Positions 16,029 to 26,241 of a stretch of 64,000 bases of DNA are shown here, in pieces. A program made the position numbers and the translations under genes. The stretch covers positions 62,001 through 126,000 of the forward strand of contig NZ_FOSK01000010.1 in NCBI RefSeq assembly GCF_900114245.1, read 5' to 3'. The DNA comes from Pseudovibrio ascidiaceicola. GTDB lineage: Bacteria; Pseudomonadota; Alphaproteobacteria; Rhizobiales; Stappiaceae. Within the stretch, counting starts at the first letter, position 1. The number at the start of each line of letters is the position of its first letter. The notes beneath the pieces are model-generated. The model worked only from the letters and a program-made list of their open reading frames with translations, made no database searches and was not told where the DNA came from.

Positions 16029-17246
16029 ATGGTCAAGACGTTAGGATACGGGGCTCAGCCACGGGCGGAGTATGCTGTTGATCCGGAAGTCAGCCGTGGC
16101 CGACTTTTTCCAGAACCGGAGAGCCCGACACGCACGCCGTTTCAGCGTGACCGTGATCGTATTATTCATAGTGCTGCTTTCCGCCGCCTTAAGCATAAGA
16201 CTCAGGTGTTTGTGTATCATGAGGGTGACCACTTCCGCACACGTCTGACACACACCATTGAGGTCTCCCAGATTGCGCGCTCGCTGGCGCGTGCGCTGCG
16301 GTTGGATGAGGATCTGGCGGAGTGTCTGGCGCTGGCGCATGATCTTGGACACACTCCGTTTGGGCATGAGGGTGAGGACGTGATGCATGAATGCATGGCG
16401 GACTATGGCGGGTTTGATCACAACGCCCAGTCTCTGCGCATCGTGACGGATCTGGAACGCCGGTATGCGGAGTTTGATGGGCTCAATCTGGCGTGGGAGA
16501 CGCTGGAAGGGCTTGTGAAGCACAATGGGCCGCTGACGGATCGATCCGGCGCGCCGTGTGGCAAGCTTGAAGGCAAGCATTTGCCGTTTGCTGTGAGTGA
16601 GTACGCCAAGCATCAGGATTTGCTGCTCTGGTCGTGGCCGAGTGCTGAAGCGCAGGTGGCGGCGATAGCAGATGATATTGCATATGACGCGCATGATCTG
16701 GATGACGGATTGCGGGCAGGGCTGCTCAGTTTTGAGGCTATGAAAGACGTGCCGTATCTGAAGCGTATTCTGGATGAGGTGGACGGGAAATATCCCGGTC
16801 TTGAGGATGCACGGCGTATTCACGAGATTGGGCGCAGATGTATTACCGGCATGGTAGAGGACGTGATTGCGGAGAGTATTTCCCGAATTAATCAGGTTTC
16901 TCCCAAGAAATGCGGGGATATTCGTGATGCAAATGGTCCTGTTATTGCCTTTTCAACTGAAATGGCGCGAGAAGAGCGCGAGTTGAAAGAGTTTTTATTT
17001 GCCAATCTGTACCGGCACGAAAGTGTTCTGGCGGTTCGCAGGAAGGTTGCCAAAGTGGTGCGGGATTTATTCCATGCCTACTTTAAGGCACCGGAAAGAA
17101 TGCCAGAACCTTGGTGTACAGGGCTGAAAGGTGAGGGTGATGATGTGAAGGCCCGCAGGGTCTGTGACTTCATTGCAGGCATGACAGACCGTTATGCCAT
17201 AGACGAACATCGACGATTATTTGACGATACCCCAGAACTGGGGTAA
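16029..17246 (+). CDS. dgt: deoxyguanosinetriphosphate triphosphohydrolase-like protein (HD domain)
   Basis: 405 residues, the size of the alphaproteobacterial Dgt-like branch. It hydrolyses dNTPs to deoxynucleosides and triphosphate. The HD metal site is visible: His75 (RTRLTHT), His104-Asp105 ([12 protein letters not shown]) and a later Asp in [14 protein letters not shown]. The N-terminal [15 protein letters not shown] segment is the family signature. ATG 16029 follows GGGGTGGGGGATAAAGA. It is transcribed away from erpA and upstream of argS with a 91-base gap, the conserved order in this group. Confidence 0.93.
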   Translation: MVKTLGYGAQPRAEYAVDPEVSRGRLFPEPESPTRTPFQRDRDRIIHSAAFRRLKHKTQVFVYHEGDHFRTRLTHTIEVSQIARSLARALRLDEDLAECLALAHDLGHTPFGHEGEDVMHECMADYGGFDHNAQSLRIVTDLERRYAEFDGLNLAWETLEGLVKHNGPLTDRSGAPCGKLEGKHLPFAVSEYAKHQDLLLWSWPSAEAQVAAIADDIAYDAHDLDDGLRAGLLSFEAMKDVPYLKRILDEVDGKYPGLEDARRIHEIGRRCITGMVEDVIAESISRINQVSPKKCGDIRDANGPVIAFSTEMAREERELKEFLFANLYRHESVLAVRRKVAKVVRDLFHAYFKAPERMPEPWCTGLKGEGDDVKARRVCDFIAGMTDRYAIDEHRRLFDDTPELG

Positions 17247-17337
17247 TGCGCCAATTCAAACACTATTAATTCATGGAGTTTATGTGGGGCTATGGCTTTG
17301 CAAAACCCTGTGAGCTGTCAAAACTAGGCTATTAAAA

Positions 17338-19092
17338 ATGAACATCTTTGCAGACTTCGCCGAAAGGGTAAACAGTGTAGTCAAGGGTCTCGACCTTGCT
17401 GCTGACGCGCCGGAGCTGGATCTCCGACGTGTGACTGTTGAACCTCCTCGGGATGCTGCTCATGGCGATCTGGCGACCAACGCTGCCATGGTGCTGGCTA
17501 AACAGCTGAAGATGAAGCCGCGTGATCTTGCCGAAAAGATTGCAGAAGGCCTGCGCGCGGACAGTGAAGTTGATGCTGTTGATGTTGCCGGACCTGGCTT
17601 CATCAACATCCGCGTGAACAAGGTTCTGTGGGAGCGTGTGCTGGCAGATGTTGTTGCCAAGGGCAATGCGTTTGGCAGTGGCAGCCGTGGTGCTGGTCTG
17701 AAGGTGAACGTGGAGTATGTTTCCGCGAACCCGACCGGCCCGATGCATGTGGGCCATACACGCGGCGCTGTTGTGGGCGATGCGCTGGCGAGCCTGTTGC
17801 AGTTTGCCGGTTACGATGTGACCCGCGAATACGTGATCAACGATGCTGGCTCCCAGATCGATACTCTGGCGAAGTCCGCCTTCTTGCGCTACCGCGAAGC
17901 GCTGGGTGAAGACATTGGTCAGATCCCTGAGGGCTATTATCCGGGCGAATACCTCATTCCCGTCGGCAAAGCGCTGGCAGAGGAGTTTGGTGAGAGCCTG
18001 AAGGATATGAGTGAGGGCGAACGTCATGCTATGCTCAAGAGCTATGCCGTTGACAAGATGATGGATTTGATCCGTGAAGACCTTAGTGCTCTGAACGTTA
18101 AGCACGACGTGTTCTTCTCAGAAAAAACCATGCATGGTCAGGGGAATGCCATTGATCTGACGCTCGATGCTCTGCGTCAGCGCGATCTGGTTTACACTGG
18201 CACTCTGCCACCACCAAAAGGCGAAGTGCCGGATGACTGGGAAGACCGTGAACAGACTCTGTTCCGTTCTTCCAACTACGGTGATGACAGTGACCGTGCG
18301 CTGGTGAAATCTGATGGCAGCTACACCTACTTTGCGGCTGACGTTGCTTATATGCGCGACAAGATCGAGCGCGGGTTCAAAGAGATCATCTTTGTGCTTG
18401 GTGCGGACCATGGCGGCTATGTGAAGCGTCTGGAAGCGATCGGCAATGCGATCTCCGGCGGTGATGTGGATGTGATTGTGCGTCTGTGTCAGCTCGTGAA
18501 GCTTTTCAAGGGCGGCGCCGAGTTCAAAATGTCCAAGCGCTCTGGTAATTTCATCACCCTTCGCGATGTGGTTGATGAAGTGGGCGTAGATGCGGTACGC
18601 TTTATGATGCTCTATCGTAAGAACGATGCGCAGCTGGACTTCGATTTTGACAAGGTGAAAGAGCAGTCAAAAGACAATCCAGTGTTTTATGTTCAGTACG
18701 GTCACGCTCGGTGTCATTCTGTGCTGCGTCAGGCTGCTGGAGAGCTGGATTGGTTCTCCAATACCCCTGAAGAGTTGCAGTCTGCAGATTTTGCACAACT
18801 TGAAGATGAGGGTGAACTTGCACTGGTCGCGAAGATGGCTCAGTGGCCTCGAATTGTAGACGGAGCCTCAGAAAATCACGAGCCGCACCGCATCGCGTTC
18901 TATCTGTATGAGCTTGCAAGCGCCCTGCATGGACACTGGTCCAGAGGCAAGGAAAAGCCGCAATTACGCTTTATTAATGATAAAACGCCAGAATTAACCA
19001 AAGCTCGACTCGCGTTAGTTTACGCAGTTTCACAGGTAATTGCTTCTGGCCTCAATGTTTTGGGTGTCACAGCACCAAATGAAATGCGCTAG
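17338..19092 (+). CDS. argS: arginyl-tRNA synthetase
   Basis: 584 residues, class I. Charges tRNA-Arg. The HIGH motif appears as PMHVGHTRG near residues 133-141 and the KMSKS loop as [10 protein letters not shown] near residue 397. The N-terminal additional domain (residues 1-110) that binds the tRNA D-loop and the C-terminal DALR anticodon-binding domain ([36 protein letters not shown]) are both complete. ATG 17338 is the start. It lies between dgt and a SPOR protein on one strand. Confidence 0.97.
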   Translation: MNIFADFAERVNSVVKGLDLAADAPELDLRRVTVEPPRDAAHGDLATNAAMVLAKQLKMKPRDLAEKIAEGLRADSEVDAVDVAGPGFINIRVNKVLWERVLADVVAKGNAFGSGSRGAGLKVNVEYVSANPTGPMHVGHTRGAVVGDALASLLQFAGYDVTREYVINDAGSQIDTLAKSAFLRYREALGEDIGQIPEGYYPGEYLIPVGKALAEEFGESLKDMSEGERHAMLKSYAVDKMMDLIREDLSALNVKHDVFFSEKTMHGQGNAIDLTLDALRQRDLVYTGTLPPPKGEVPDDWEDREQTLFRSSNYGDDSDRALVKSDGSYTYFAADVAYMRDKIERGFKEIIFVLGADHGGYVKRLEAIGNAISGGDVDVIVRLCQLVKLFKGGAEFKMSKRSGNFITLRDVVDEVGVDAVRFMMLYRKNDAQLDFDFDKVKEQSKDNPVFYVQYGHARCHSVLRQAAGELDWFSNTPEELQSADFAQLEDEGELALVAKMAQWPRIVDGASENHEPHRIAFYLYELASALHGHWSRGKEKPQLRFINDKTPELTKARLALVYAVSQVIASGLNVLGVTAPNEMR

Positions 19093-19172
19093 TGCCTGAG
19101 CATAGTTGATAGAGTACTGGAGGTTCGCGGTGGGGATTGCGAGCCTCTTATTTAAGGGAAAACACCGCTGCA

Positions 19173-22004
19173 ATGACCAATCGCTCCAAGTATCCGGGAC
19201 CGGGTGAGGTTTCTGCTAGGCAATCGGCAGGCGATGAACCGCAACAGTGGGCAGGCGATCAAGATCCGCTCGTAGAACTTGCCAGAATTGTCGGGGAGAG
19301 CGCTGCTCAGTACCGTCCTAGTTCTCGCGTCGAAAGCGAAGTCTCTGACCGTCCGCTGTTTCCAAAAACTGATGAGCGCAGCGTTGCTGCCGATCATGCT
19401 CCACAGCATGGCTCTCAGGATGCCACGTTGGCCGATGATTATTCAGTGGGTGCAGCTGAAGCAAATGAGCCTGCATCAACTCAAGATTCATTTGCGGCTC
19501 TGGATGCTGTGTTTGCATCTCCAAAGACTTCCGCGTCACCTGCACATGCTGATCCATTTGCGGATTTAAGTGCTGCTGCGTTGTCCGCTGGTGCACCAAG
19601 TGAGGCTGTTGATTACGTCAGCGACCTTCCTCCTGTTCCAAAAGCGGTGGCTGTGCCTGAAGCTAAGCCAGTTCCTGCGCCTGCACCTGTGCGCCAGTCT
19701 GTGACTGCCGCTGACGTGACTGCAGAGCCGGAAATGGATGATATTCTTTCCCGCGACCTTGAAGAGAGCCTTGTTGCTTCTCTGAATCAGTCTCAGGTGG
19801 AGCGTGAGCAGACGTCTCGTCCTCAACGGTCCGTGAGCCGTGCGACACCGACGCTGGATGCTGTTGGTGCACGGGATGTTCGTCCTGAGCAGACTTTGCG
19901 TGAGCGTTTGGAACGCCGCACTGCGGATGCTCCGCGTGCAGTTGAAACACCGCGTGCGGCTGAGCCTGCTGCTCCTGTGCAGAGTGCGGCATCTGCTGCG
20001 CCGAGAGCTCTGGATGAGCTTTCCCAAAGTGATTATGATAGCTGGCGCGCCGAGCGCGCTGCAGAGCGTGCAACCGCAGCTGCCGCTGCTAAACCTGTTC
20101 AGCCTGCTCCGGCACCAGCGCCTGCGGTTGAAGAAGCTCCTGCCGCGCCTCAATTGCGTGGCACGCATGATGATGTGGCGGCTGCAGCTGAATCTGTTTC
20201 ATTTGAACCGGATATGACCGCGTTTGCGATGGACACCGGTGCTGAGCTTGAAGGTGAGCACATCACTGCTCCTGAAGTGTCTGCACAGGAAACTGTTATT
20301 CCTGCCAAGCACCTTGAAGAAGCCTTGATGGCTGAGTTCAGTCTTGAAGGTGAAGCGCAGCCGAGCGTTGTTGCTGAACCTGTTGCGCCTCAGCCTGCGC
20401 GCAATGTTGCGCAAGACATTGAAGCGAGCGTTGATGACATCTTCGCAGATGAAATTGCGCAGGAGCCGCAGCCAGAACCAGAGCCGGAAGTTGAAATCGG
20501 TCCTGAAGTGGCTGCAGAGCTGAATGAATTTGAACGCATGAGCGCCGGTTTTGAACAGGTTGCTCAGGAAATCGACCCATTTGCCAATGAGGGCGATGAC
20601 GCCTGGCAGCTGGACGAAAGCGTTGCAAGCGACACGTCTTTGGATGAAATGTCCTGGCCTGCAGCTGCTGAGAAGCTGGCGCAGACGGAAGCTGCTCATC
20701 AAGAGGCAATGAGTGCTGCGAAAAAGCAGGGTGAAGAGCAGTCTCCTCCTCCTGGCGGATATGATCTTGATGCTGTGGCGCAGGCCATGCGCAAAGAAGA
20801 CCCGAGCCTTGATGGCGGTGTTCTTCCGCAGGCTGTACCGCGCGTTTCTGTTGATGTTCCGATTGAAGCAGACGAGAGCCGCAGTGGCGGCGGTATGCGG
20901 AAAGGCCTGATGGCTGCTGCATCCATTGTTGCGATTGTTGTGGTTGGCGGTGCCGGCTTGTTCCTGTTCGACTTTGGCGGAGCAGGCGGAGATGCGACAC
21001 CGCCACCGGTCATTCGCGCTGATGCCTCTCCAATGAAGGAGGTTCCATCTCCTTCTGCGCAGCCTAAAAATGACACTGCAAAAGTCTTTTCTCCGCAGGA
21101 AGCGTCTCAGCCAGTTACTGGTGAGAAGATGATTCAGCGTGAAGATGCAGCTGTTACTCCACTGCCGCCTGCGTCCAGCGAAACGGATACTGCCAAGTCC
21201 AGCGTGTTTGATGTGAACCCGACGAAGAAGGTGCGAACCGTTATTGTTCGTCCTGACGGAACCATCGTTCAACGGGCTGGTGGTGCAGAGGCTAATACGT
21301 CTGCGCAGCCACGTGTTGTTACAAGCAGCACTGTGCGCAACAGCAATCCACAGAATACGGGTAGCACCACACCAGCGGCAACGTCTGGGCAGTGGGATCC
21401 ACTTCCGGGTGAAACCCAGAGTGCTAACCAGCAAACTGCTGCTGTGCCAACAACCACAAGCTTGCAGGATGCGTTTGCGAACGCTCCGGTGGCAACACGG
21501 ACCGAGACGCGCAACACGCTTCTGGGTGTGAGTGTTGTGCCACAGTCCAAGCCGTTTGTTGTGGCCTCTGCCAATACAGGCAGTGGTACTGTTCGCTCCA
21601 ACACACTGACGCCGCTGCAACCACAGCAGACGTCTCGTGCCAGCAACGCGCCACTGAACCTGACTGGTAATCAGAACACGCAGACAGCTGCTGTAAATCC
21701 GCAGGCGATTGCTCCAACTCCGACACCGAGTGAAGGTGTTGTGGGTGAGATTCCTGGTGGTACTTACATCGTGCAGGTGGCTTCTGTGCGCACTGTTGAG
21801 GATGCTCGTGGTCAGATCCGCCGCTACAACAGCCGCTATCCAAACCTGATGGCTTTGGTGACGCCGGTGATTACGCGTGCTGATCTTGGCGACAAAGGCA
21901 TTTACTACCGTATTCAGGTGCCGTTTGACGGTCCGACCAGTGCGAACACCTTCTGCGGTGAGTTTAAATCTGCTGGTGGCGACTGTTACGTTCGCCGCAA
22001 CTAA
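19173..22004 (+). CDS. SPOR domain protein with long disordered Ala/Pro/Glu-rich region
   Basis: 943 residues. The first ~570 residues are low-complexity, rich in Ala, Pro, Glu and Val, with no recognisable fold. One transmembrane helix follows at about 574-598 (KGLMAAASIVAIVVVGGAGLFLF), then another low-complexity stretch. The C-terminal SPOR domain is at about 861-943 (GGTYIVQVASVRTVEDARGQIRRY ... YYRIQVPF ... CYVRRN). SPOR domains bind denuded glycan at division sites, so the C-terminal part is probably periplasmic and the long N-terminus cytosolic. I prefer ATG 19173; an in-frame TTG at 19137 is an alternative. It sits between argS and nagZ, consistent with septal wall metabolism. Confidence 0.88.
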   Translation: MTNRSKYPGPGEVSARQSAGDEPQQWAGDQDPLVELARIVGESAAQYRPSSRVESEVSDRPLFPKTDERSVAADHAPQHGSQDATLADDYSVGAAEANEPASTQDSFAALDAVFASPKTSASPAHADPFADLSAAALSAGAPSEAVDYVSDLPPVPKAVAVPEAKPVPAPAPVRQSVTAADVTAEPEMDDILSRDLEESLVASLNQSQVEREQTSRPQRSVSRATPTLDAVGARDVRPEQTLRERLERRTADAPRAVETPRAAEPAAPVQSAASAAPRALDELSQSDYDSWRAERAAERATAAAAAKPVQPAPAPAPAVEEAPAAPQLRGTHDDVAAAAESVSFEPDMTAFAMDTGAELEGEHITAPEVSAQETVIPAKHLEEALMAEFSLEGEAQPSVVAEPVAPQPARNVAQDIEASVDDIFADEIAQEPQPEPEPEVEIGPEVAAELNEFERMSAGFEQVAQEIDPFANEGDDAWQLDESVASDTSLDEMSWPAAAEKLAQTEAAHQEAMSAAKKQGEEQSPPPGGYDLDAVAQAMRKEDPSLDGGVLPQAVPRVSVDVPIEADESRSGGGMRKGLMAAASIVAIVVVGGAGLFLFDFGGAGGDATPPPVIRADASPMKEVPSPSAQPKNDTAKVFSPQEASQPVTGEKMIQREDAAVTPLPPASSETDTAKSSVFDVNPTKKVRTVIVRPDGTIVQRAGGAEANTSAQPRVVTSSTVRNSNPQNTGSTTPAATSGQWDPLPGETQSANQQTAAVPTTTSLQDAFANAPVATRTETRNTLLGVSVVPQSKPFVVASANTGSGTVRSNTLTPLQPQQTSRASNAPLNLTGNQNTQTAAVNPQAIAPTPTPSEGVVGEIPGGTYIVQVASVRTVEDARGQIRRYNSRYPNLMALVTPVITRADLGDKGIYYRIQVPFDGPTSANTFCGEFKSAGGDCYVRRN

Positions 22005-22037
22005 ATACGCTTTCCCTTTTCGGGGACTACGCTTTGG

Positions 22038-22064
22038 AGCTTGACGCCGTACCAGCGTCAAGCT
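22038..22064 (+). other. hairpin just upstream of nagZ
   Basis: AGCTTGACGC (22038-22047) pairs perfectly with GCGTCAAGCT (22055-22064) around a 7-base loop, 13 bases before the nagZ ATG. There is no T-run. It may set the relative translation or stability of the two cistrons. Confidence 0.45.
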
Positions 22065-22077
22065 ACCAGCTTTACTC

Positions 22078-23091
22078 ATGTTTTTAAAATCGTTCATTTC
22101 CGGATGCCTTGGACCTGAGCTCAGCGCTGAGGACAAAGCTTTTTTTCGTGACCAGCAGCCGTTTGGTCTGATCCTATTTGCCCGAAACATGGAAACGCCG
22201 GAGCAGATCCGCCGACTTTCTGCTGATTTTCGCGAGGCTGTTGGCCGTGCGGATGCGCCTGTTTTTATTGATCAGGAAGGTGGACGTGTACAGCGCTTTG
22301 GGGCGCCGCATGTGCCGATTTATCCAGCGGCAGGGACGATTGGGCGCCTTTATGCGCAGGATGTTGACGTGGCGAAACGAGCTGCTTATCTGCATGCCTT
22401 GCTGATTGGGCTGGATCTGCGTGATCTTGGGCTGAGCGCCAACTGTATTCCGTGTCTTGATATGCCGATTGAAGGTGCGAGTAACATTATTGGTCTGCGG
22501 GCCTACGGGTCTGATGCTGCGCTTGTGAGTGATTTGGGCCGTGCTGCGATGGATGGCTGCCTTGCGGCTGGTGTGATGCCGGTTATGAAGCATATGCCGG
22601 GCCATGGCCGAGCACTGGTTGATAGTCACTTATCCTTGCCTGAAGTGACAAGCCCACTTGAGGAGCTTGAAGAGCGGGACTTTTTACCGTTCAAATCCTT
22701 GCGGGATTGCCCGATGGGGATGACAGCTCACATCGTCTTTAAAGAGATTGACGGAGATCATCCTGTTACGCAATCTTCCTATGCTATTCAGAAGGTTATC
22801 CGGGAAGCGATTGGTTTTGACGGTGTCTTGATCAGTGATGACATCTCCATGAAAGCGCTTGGCGGTGATTTGAAGGGCAGGGTTGAGAAAATTGTTGCGG
22901 CGGGATGTGATCTTGTTCTGCATTGCAATGGTGAACTGGATGAGATGAAGGTGGTTGCTTCTGCCGTGCCGGAGATAGATGGCAAGCGCGCTGAGCGTAT
23001 CGAAGCGGCTATGCAGCGAAATACCCAAGTGTTTGATGGGGATGAAACGGCACTGCGTGCGGAGTTTGATGAGCTGTGTGCGGTCGTGTAA
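22078..23091 (+). CDS. nagZ: beta-N-acetylhexosaminidase
   Basis: 337 residues, glycoside hydrolase family 3. Releases N-acetylglucosamine from anhydro-muropeptides in the cytosol during wall recycling. The KHMPGHG motif near residue 165 and the mobile loop DSHLSLP with the catalytic His follow the family pattern. The nucleophile Asp lies in GVLISDDISMKAL. ATG 22078 is the first codon of the conserved start. It lies between the SPOR gene and scpA, the usual order in this group. Confidence 0.95.
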   Translation: MFLKSFISGCLGPELSAEDKAFFRDQQPFGLILFARNMETPEQIRRLSADFREAVGRADAPVFIDQEGGRVQRFGAPHVPIYPAAGTIGRLYAQDVDVAKRAAYLHALLIGLDLRDLGLSANCIPCLDMPIEGASNIIGLRAYGSDAALVSDLGRAAMDGCLAAGVMPVMKHMPGHGRALVDSHLSLPEVTSPLEELEERDFLPFKSLRDCPMGMTAHIVFKEIDGDHPVTQSSYAIQKVIREAIGFDGVLISDDISMKALGGDLKGRVEKIVAAGCDLVLHCNGELDEMKVVASAVPEIDGKRAERIEAAMQRNTQVFDGDETALRAEFDELCAVV

Positions 23092-23156
23092 GGCGGCGTC
23101 TTCTAGCCAGGCTGTAAGACGTTCTATTCAGGTGTGCGCTTTAAAGGGATTGATGC

Positions 23157-24029
23157 TTGAGCGACGTTGAGACCACAGAGCAGATAGAGGAGGCGTTGGC
23201 AGGTGCGGCAGCTGTGGAACAGCCCGCGACTGGCGACCCGAACCTGCTTGTTGATGTGGACGGGTTTGAAGGCCCGCTTGATGTCCTGCTCACACTGGCC
23301 CGCAGCCAGAAGGTTGATATCACCAAGATCTCCATTCTGGCGCTGACAGAGCAGTATCTTGAGTTTGTAAAGGAAGCGCGCCGTTTGCGGCTGGAGCTGG
23401 CCGCGGACTATCTGGTGATGGCAGCATGGCTGGCTTATCTGAAATCCCGTTTGCTCATACCGCAGCAAAAAGACAGTGACGAACCAACGGGGGAAGAGTT
23501 GGCGGCAGCGCTGGCGTTTCGTCTGCAGCGATTAGAAGCTATGCGGGATGCGTCTGCTAAGTTGATGAACCGGTCGCGTCTTGGACGGGATTTGTTTGCG
23601 CGTGGTGCTCCTGAAACTGTGTCGGTGGAACGCCGCAGTGTTTGGACTGCCACGCTCTATGATTTGCTGATGGCTTATGCGTCTCAGCGTCAGCGCCACT
23701 CGGTGACGTCCGTGCATGTGAAGCGGCGTGAGGTTTGGTCGCTTCAGGATGCGCGCGATATTCTGACCCGTCTTGTGGGGCAGGTCGCTGTGTGGACGCC
23801 GATTGAGCGGTTTTTGACGGCTTATCTGGAAGATCCGCAGGAACGGGCGACGGCAATGGCTTCTGCGTTCTCGGCCAGTCTGGAGTTGGTGCGTGAAGGT
23901 GTGATCGATATTCAGCAGTCCGGGCCATTTGAGACGATCTACGTGCGTGCCTCACAGCGGACGCCGGAAGAGATTGGTGCGGGTGAGCCTGCTGAAGAGC
24001 TTCAGGAAAAAGAGGTTGAGTTGTCATGA
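23157..24029 (+). CDS. scpA: segregation and condensation protein A
   Basis: 290 residues. The kleisin subunit that bridges SMC heads in bacterial condensin. The N-terminal VDGFEGPLDVLLTLARSQKVDITKISILALTEQYLEF is the ScpA signature, and the C-terminal winged-helix region follows. The start is TTG at 23157: an ATG five bases upstream is out of frame and no in-frame ATG occurs before the conserved region. AAAGGGATTGATGC provides the ribosome site. The stop overlaps the scpB start by four bases (ATGA). Confidence 0.94.
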   Translation: MSDVETTEQIEEALAGAAAVEQPATGDPNLLVDVDGFEGPLDVLLTLARSQKVDITKISILALTEQYLEFVKEARRLRLELAADYLVMAAWLAYLKSRLLIPQQKDSDEPTGEELAAALAFRLQRLEAMRDASAKLMNRSRLGRDLFARGAPETVSVERRSVWTATLYDLLMAYASQRQRHSVTSVHVKRREVWSLQDARDILTRLVGQVAVWTPIERFLTAYLEDPQERATAMASAFSASLELVREGVIDIQQSGPFETIYVRASQRTPEEIGAGEPAEELQEKEVELS

Positions 24030-24742
24030 GTAAAACGCCAGACCTGCTCGACACAGTCGCACAAGATGAGGCCATTGAAGTTGCAGATGCCGGGGAACTT
24101 CTGGAAACAGAGCGCATGGTTGAAGCTTTGATCTTTGCCAGTGCGGAGCCTTTGAGTTTTACAGAGCTGACAAAGCGTATTCCGGGAAACCGGGATATTC
24201 GCGGCGCGCTTAACCGCCTGCGCGCGTTTTATCGCAAGCGCGGCGTGCAGTTGCGGTCTACGGAGGATCGCTGGTCGTTTCGCACTGCTGAAGATCTGTC
24301 GTTTATTTTGCACCGGGAAGCGGTTGAGCAGCGGCGCTTATCGCGGGCTGCGCTGGAAACCTTAGCTATTATTGCCTTTCACCAACCTGTGACCCGGGCA
24401 GAGATTGAAGATATTCGCGGCGTTTCTACATCTAAGGGCACGCTTGATGTGCTGCTGGAAACGGGCTGGGTACGTATGCGAGGTCGCCGTAGAACGCCGG
24501 GGCGTCCTGTAACCTATGGAACGAGCTTTGATTTTCTTGATCATTTTGGTCTTGAGAACATCAAGGATTTGCCGGGACTGGAAGAGCTGAAAGGGGCAGG
24601 GTTGCTTGATAGTGCGATCCCCGCCAGCTTCCATGTGCCTGCACCGGATGACAGTATTGATCTGACAGAAGATGAAGATCCTCTGGAAGAAAGTGAAATG
24701 TTTGCAACTGGCGCACTTGAAGAAGACGCCGGAGAAAAATAA
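24026..24742 (+). CDS. scpB: segregation and condensation protein B
   Basis: 238 residues. Homodimer that stabilises ScpA on SMC. Two winged-helix domains: residues about 29-110 (MVEALIFASAEPLSFTELTKRI) and 110-185 (LSRAALETLAIIAFHQPVTRAEIEDIRGVSTSKGTLDVLLETGWV). The acidic C-terminal tail is normal. It overlaps scpA by 4 bases. In related genomes tatA usually follows; here an ABC ATPase gene intervenes. Confidence 0.95.
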   Translation: MSKTPDLLDTVAQDEAIEVADAGELLETERMVEALIFASAEPLSFTELTKRIPGNRDIRGALNRLRAFYRKRGVQLRSTEDRWSFRTAEDLSFILHREAVEQRRLSRAALETLAIIAFHQPVTRAEIEDIRGVSTSKGTLDVLLETGWVRMRGRRRTPGRPVTYGTSFDFLDHFGLENIKDLPGLEELKGAGLLDSAIPASFHVPAPDDSIDLTEDEDPLEESEMFATGALEEDAGEK

Positions 24743-24800
24743 ACACATGCAAGGGGCGCGATGTTGTGTTCGGCCGCCTTGCAAGTTTTATGAGGGACGA

Positions 24801-25883
24801 ATGGAGCCAGGGAAGGTTGCAGCATCAGAACGGCTGGTGTTTGACAATATCTACCATCATTATGGGGACTTACCTGCGGTTCGCGGTGTTTCGCTTTCTT
24901 TGAAAAGCGGAGAAGTGCTGTGTTTGCTGGGGCATTCTGGTTGCGGAAAGACAACGGTGCTGCGTATTGCCGCCGGTGTCGTGCGTCAGCAGCAGGGAAG
25001 CGTCCGGATCAATGGTTCTGTAGTTGCTGATGAGCGGACTTTTCTGCCGCCAGAAAAGCGCGGTGTGGGGCTTATGTTCCAGGACTATGCGCTGTTTCCG
25101 CATCTAACGATTCTTGAAAATGTGAAGTTTGGCCTTTCTGACCTTTCTTCTGAAGTGGCCGAGCGCCGTGCGCGTGATGCGCTGCACATGGTTGGTCTCG
25201 GTCAGTATCTGGATGATTATCCGCATGGATTGTCTGGAGGTGAGCAGCAACGTGCTGCGCTGGCGCGTGCAATGGCACCGCGACCTCATACACTTTTGAT
25301 GGATGAGCCATTTTCAGGACTGGACAGTCGCTTGCGTGATGATGTGCGCACGCAGACGCTGGATATGATTAAAATGCAAGGTGCGACAGCGGTTGTGGTG
25401 ACTCATGATCCTGAAGAAGCCTTGCGTGTGGGTGACCGAATTGCGCTGATGCGTAACGGGGAGGTGGTGCAACTGGCGACGCCAGAGGATATCTACTTCC
25501 GCCCGAATAGTTTGTTTGCTGCTAAATTCTTTTCCGATCTCAATGAGATACCCGGAAAAGTTGTTGGTGGCCGCGTGGTCACGCCTATCGGGAATTTTTC
25601 CTCTAATGGCCTTGAAGAAGGGGCTCATGCGACCTTATGTGTAAGACCACATCACTTAAAGGTATGCCATGGTGAGGGACAGTTCAAAGGCAGAGTAATT
25701 TCTCGCGCAATGGCAGGTGAGACAGATCTTCTGGACGTACAAGTTGATGGAATTGAGCGTCTTCTACGTATTCGTACGAGGGATGTATTACAATTCTACC
25801 CAGAAAATGTCATAGACTTGTGTATAAATGCAGAGAATGTTTTGGTTTTTGGGCGAGAGACGTCAGTAAATCATAGTGGGTAA
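24801..25883 (+). CDS. orphan ABC transporter ATP-binding protein (PotA/FbpC type)
   Basis: 360 residues. Walker A GHSGCGKTT, Q-loop FQDYALFPHL, signature LSGGEQQRAALARA, Walker B LLMDEPFSGLD and the switch His in VVVTHDPEEAL are all intact. A C-terminal TOBE-like region follows (LCVRPHHLKV, LLDVQVDG). It resembles the ATPases of iron(III), spermidine or molybdate importers. No permease or binding-protein gene is near, so it must serve a system encoded elsewhere. ATG 24801 follows GAGGGACGA. The last 200 bases are more AT-rich than the rest. Its place between scpB and tatA interrupts a usually tight cluster. Confidence 0.88.
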   Translation: MEPGKVAASERLVFDNIYHHYGDLPAVRGVSLSLKSGEVLCLLGHSGCGKTTVLRIAAGVVRQQQGSVRINGSVVADERTFLPPEKRGVGLMFQDYALFPHLTILENVKFGLSDLSSEVAERRARDALHMVGLGQYLDDYPHGLSGGEQQRAALARAMAPRPHTLLMDEPFSGLDSRLRDDVRTQTLDMIKMQGATAVVVTHDPEEALRVGDRIALMRNGEVVQLATPEDIYFRPNSLFAAKFFSDLNEIPGKVVGGRVVTPIGNFSSNGLEEGAHATLCVRPHHLKVCHGEGQFKGRVISRAMAGETDLLDVQVDGIERLLRIRTRDVLQFYPENVIDLCINAENVLVFGRETSVNHSG

Positions 25884-25891
25884 TTCTTCTG

Positions 25892-25910
25892 GATACTACC
25901 TATTAGTATC
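25892..25910 (+). other. inverted repeat between the ABC gene and tatA
   Basis: GATACTA (25892-25898) and TAGTATC (25904-25910) are exact complements around CCTAT. No T-run follows; possibly an operator or a weak hairpin upstream of tatA. Confidence 0.35.
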
Positions 25911-25965
25911 TGGGGGATGTAGTGTCTCTCGAAACACAGTTCAGGGTTCTTAAGGAGTTTGGTTG

Positions 25966-26211
25966 ATGGGCTCAATTGGTATTTGGCAAATTGTCATCAT
26001 CGCGGTTGTCGTAGTTCTGCTGTTTGGTCGCGGAAAGATTTCCGAGCTGATGGGCGATGTTGCAAAGGGCATCAACAGCTTCAAAAAGGGGCTGAATGAT
26101 GATGCTGCGGAAGCAAAAGAAAAAGAAGAAGATCCTAAAGTGATCGACCATGCGCCGGGTGATACCGTGAATGCGCAGGAAAAAACTGAAGACACCGCGA
26201 AAAAGGACTAA
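25966..26211 (+). CDS. tatA: twin-arginine translocase subunit TatA
   Basis: 81 residues. Forms the variable-size channel of the Tat pathway that exports folded proteins. Short N-terminal helix ([16 protein letters not shown]), the hinge FGRGKI, then the amphipathic helix ([19 protein letters not shown]) and an acidic/basic tail. ATG 25966 has AAGGAG eight bases upstream; an in-frame TTG directly before it is unlikely to be used. First gene of tatABC. Confidence 0.95.
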   Translation: MGSIGIWQIVIIAVVVVLLFGRGKISELMGDVAKGINSFKKGLNDDAAEAKEKEEDPKVIDHAPGDTVNAQEKTEDTAKKD

Positions 26212-26241
26212 GTCTCCTTTAAGGTAGTCTGTGTAATTTAC

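Noticed and set aside
20199-22190. 663-codon open frame antisense to the SPOR gene and nagZ start
   Set aside because: It lies opposite a clear gene with a SPOR domain, has an Arg/His/Cys-rich composition typical of shadow frames, and no recognisable motif.
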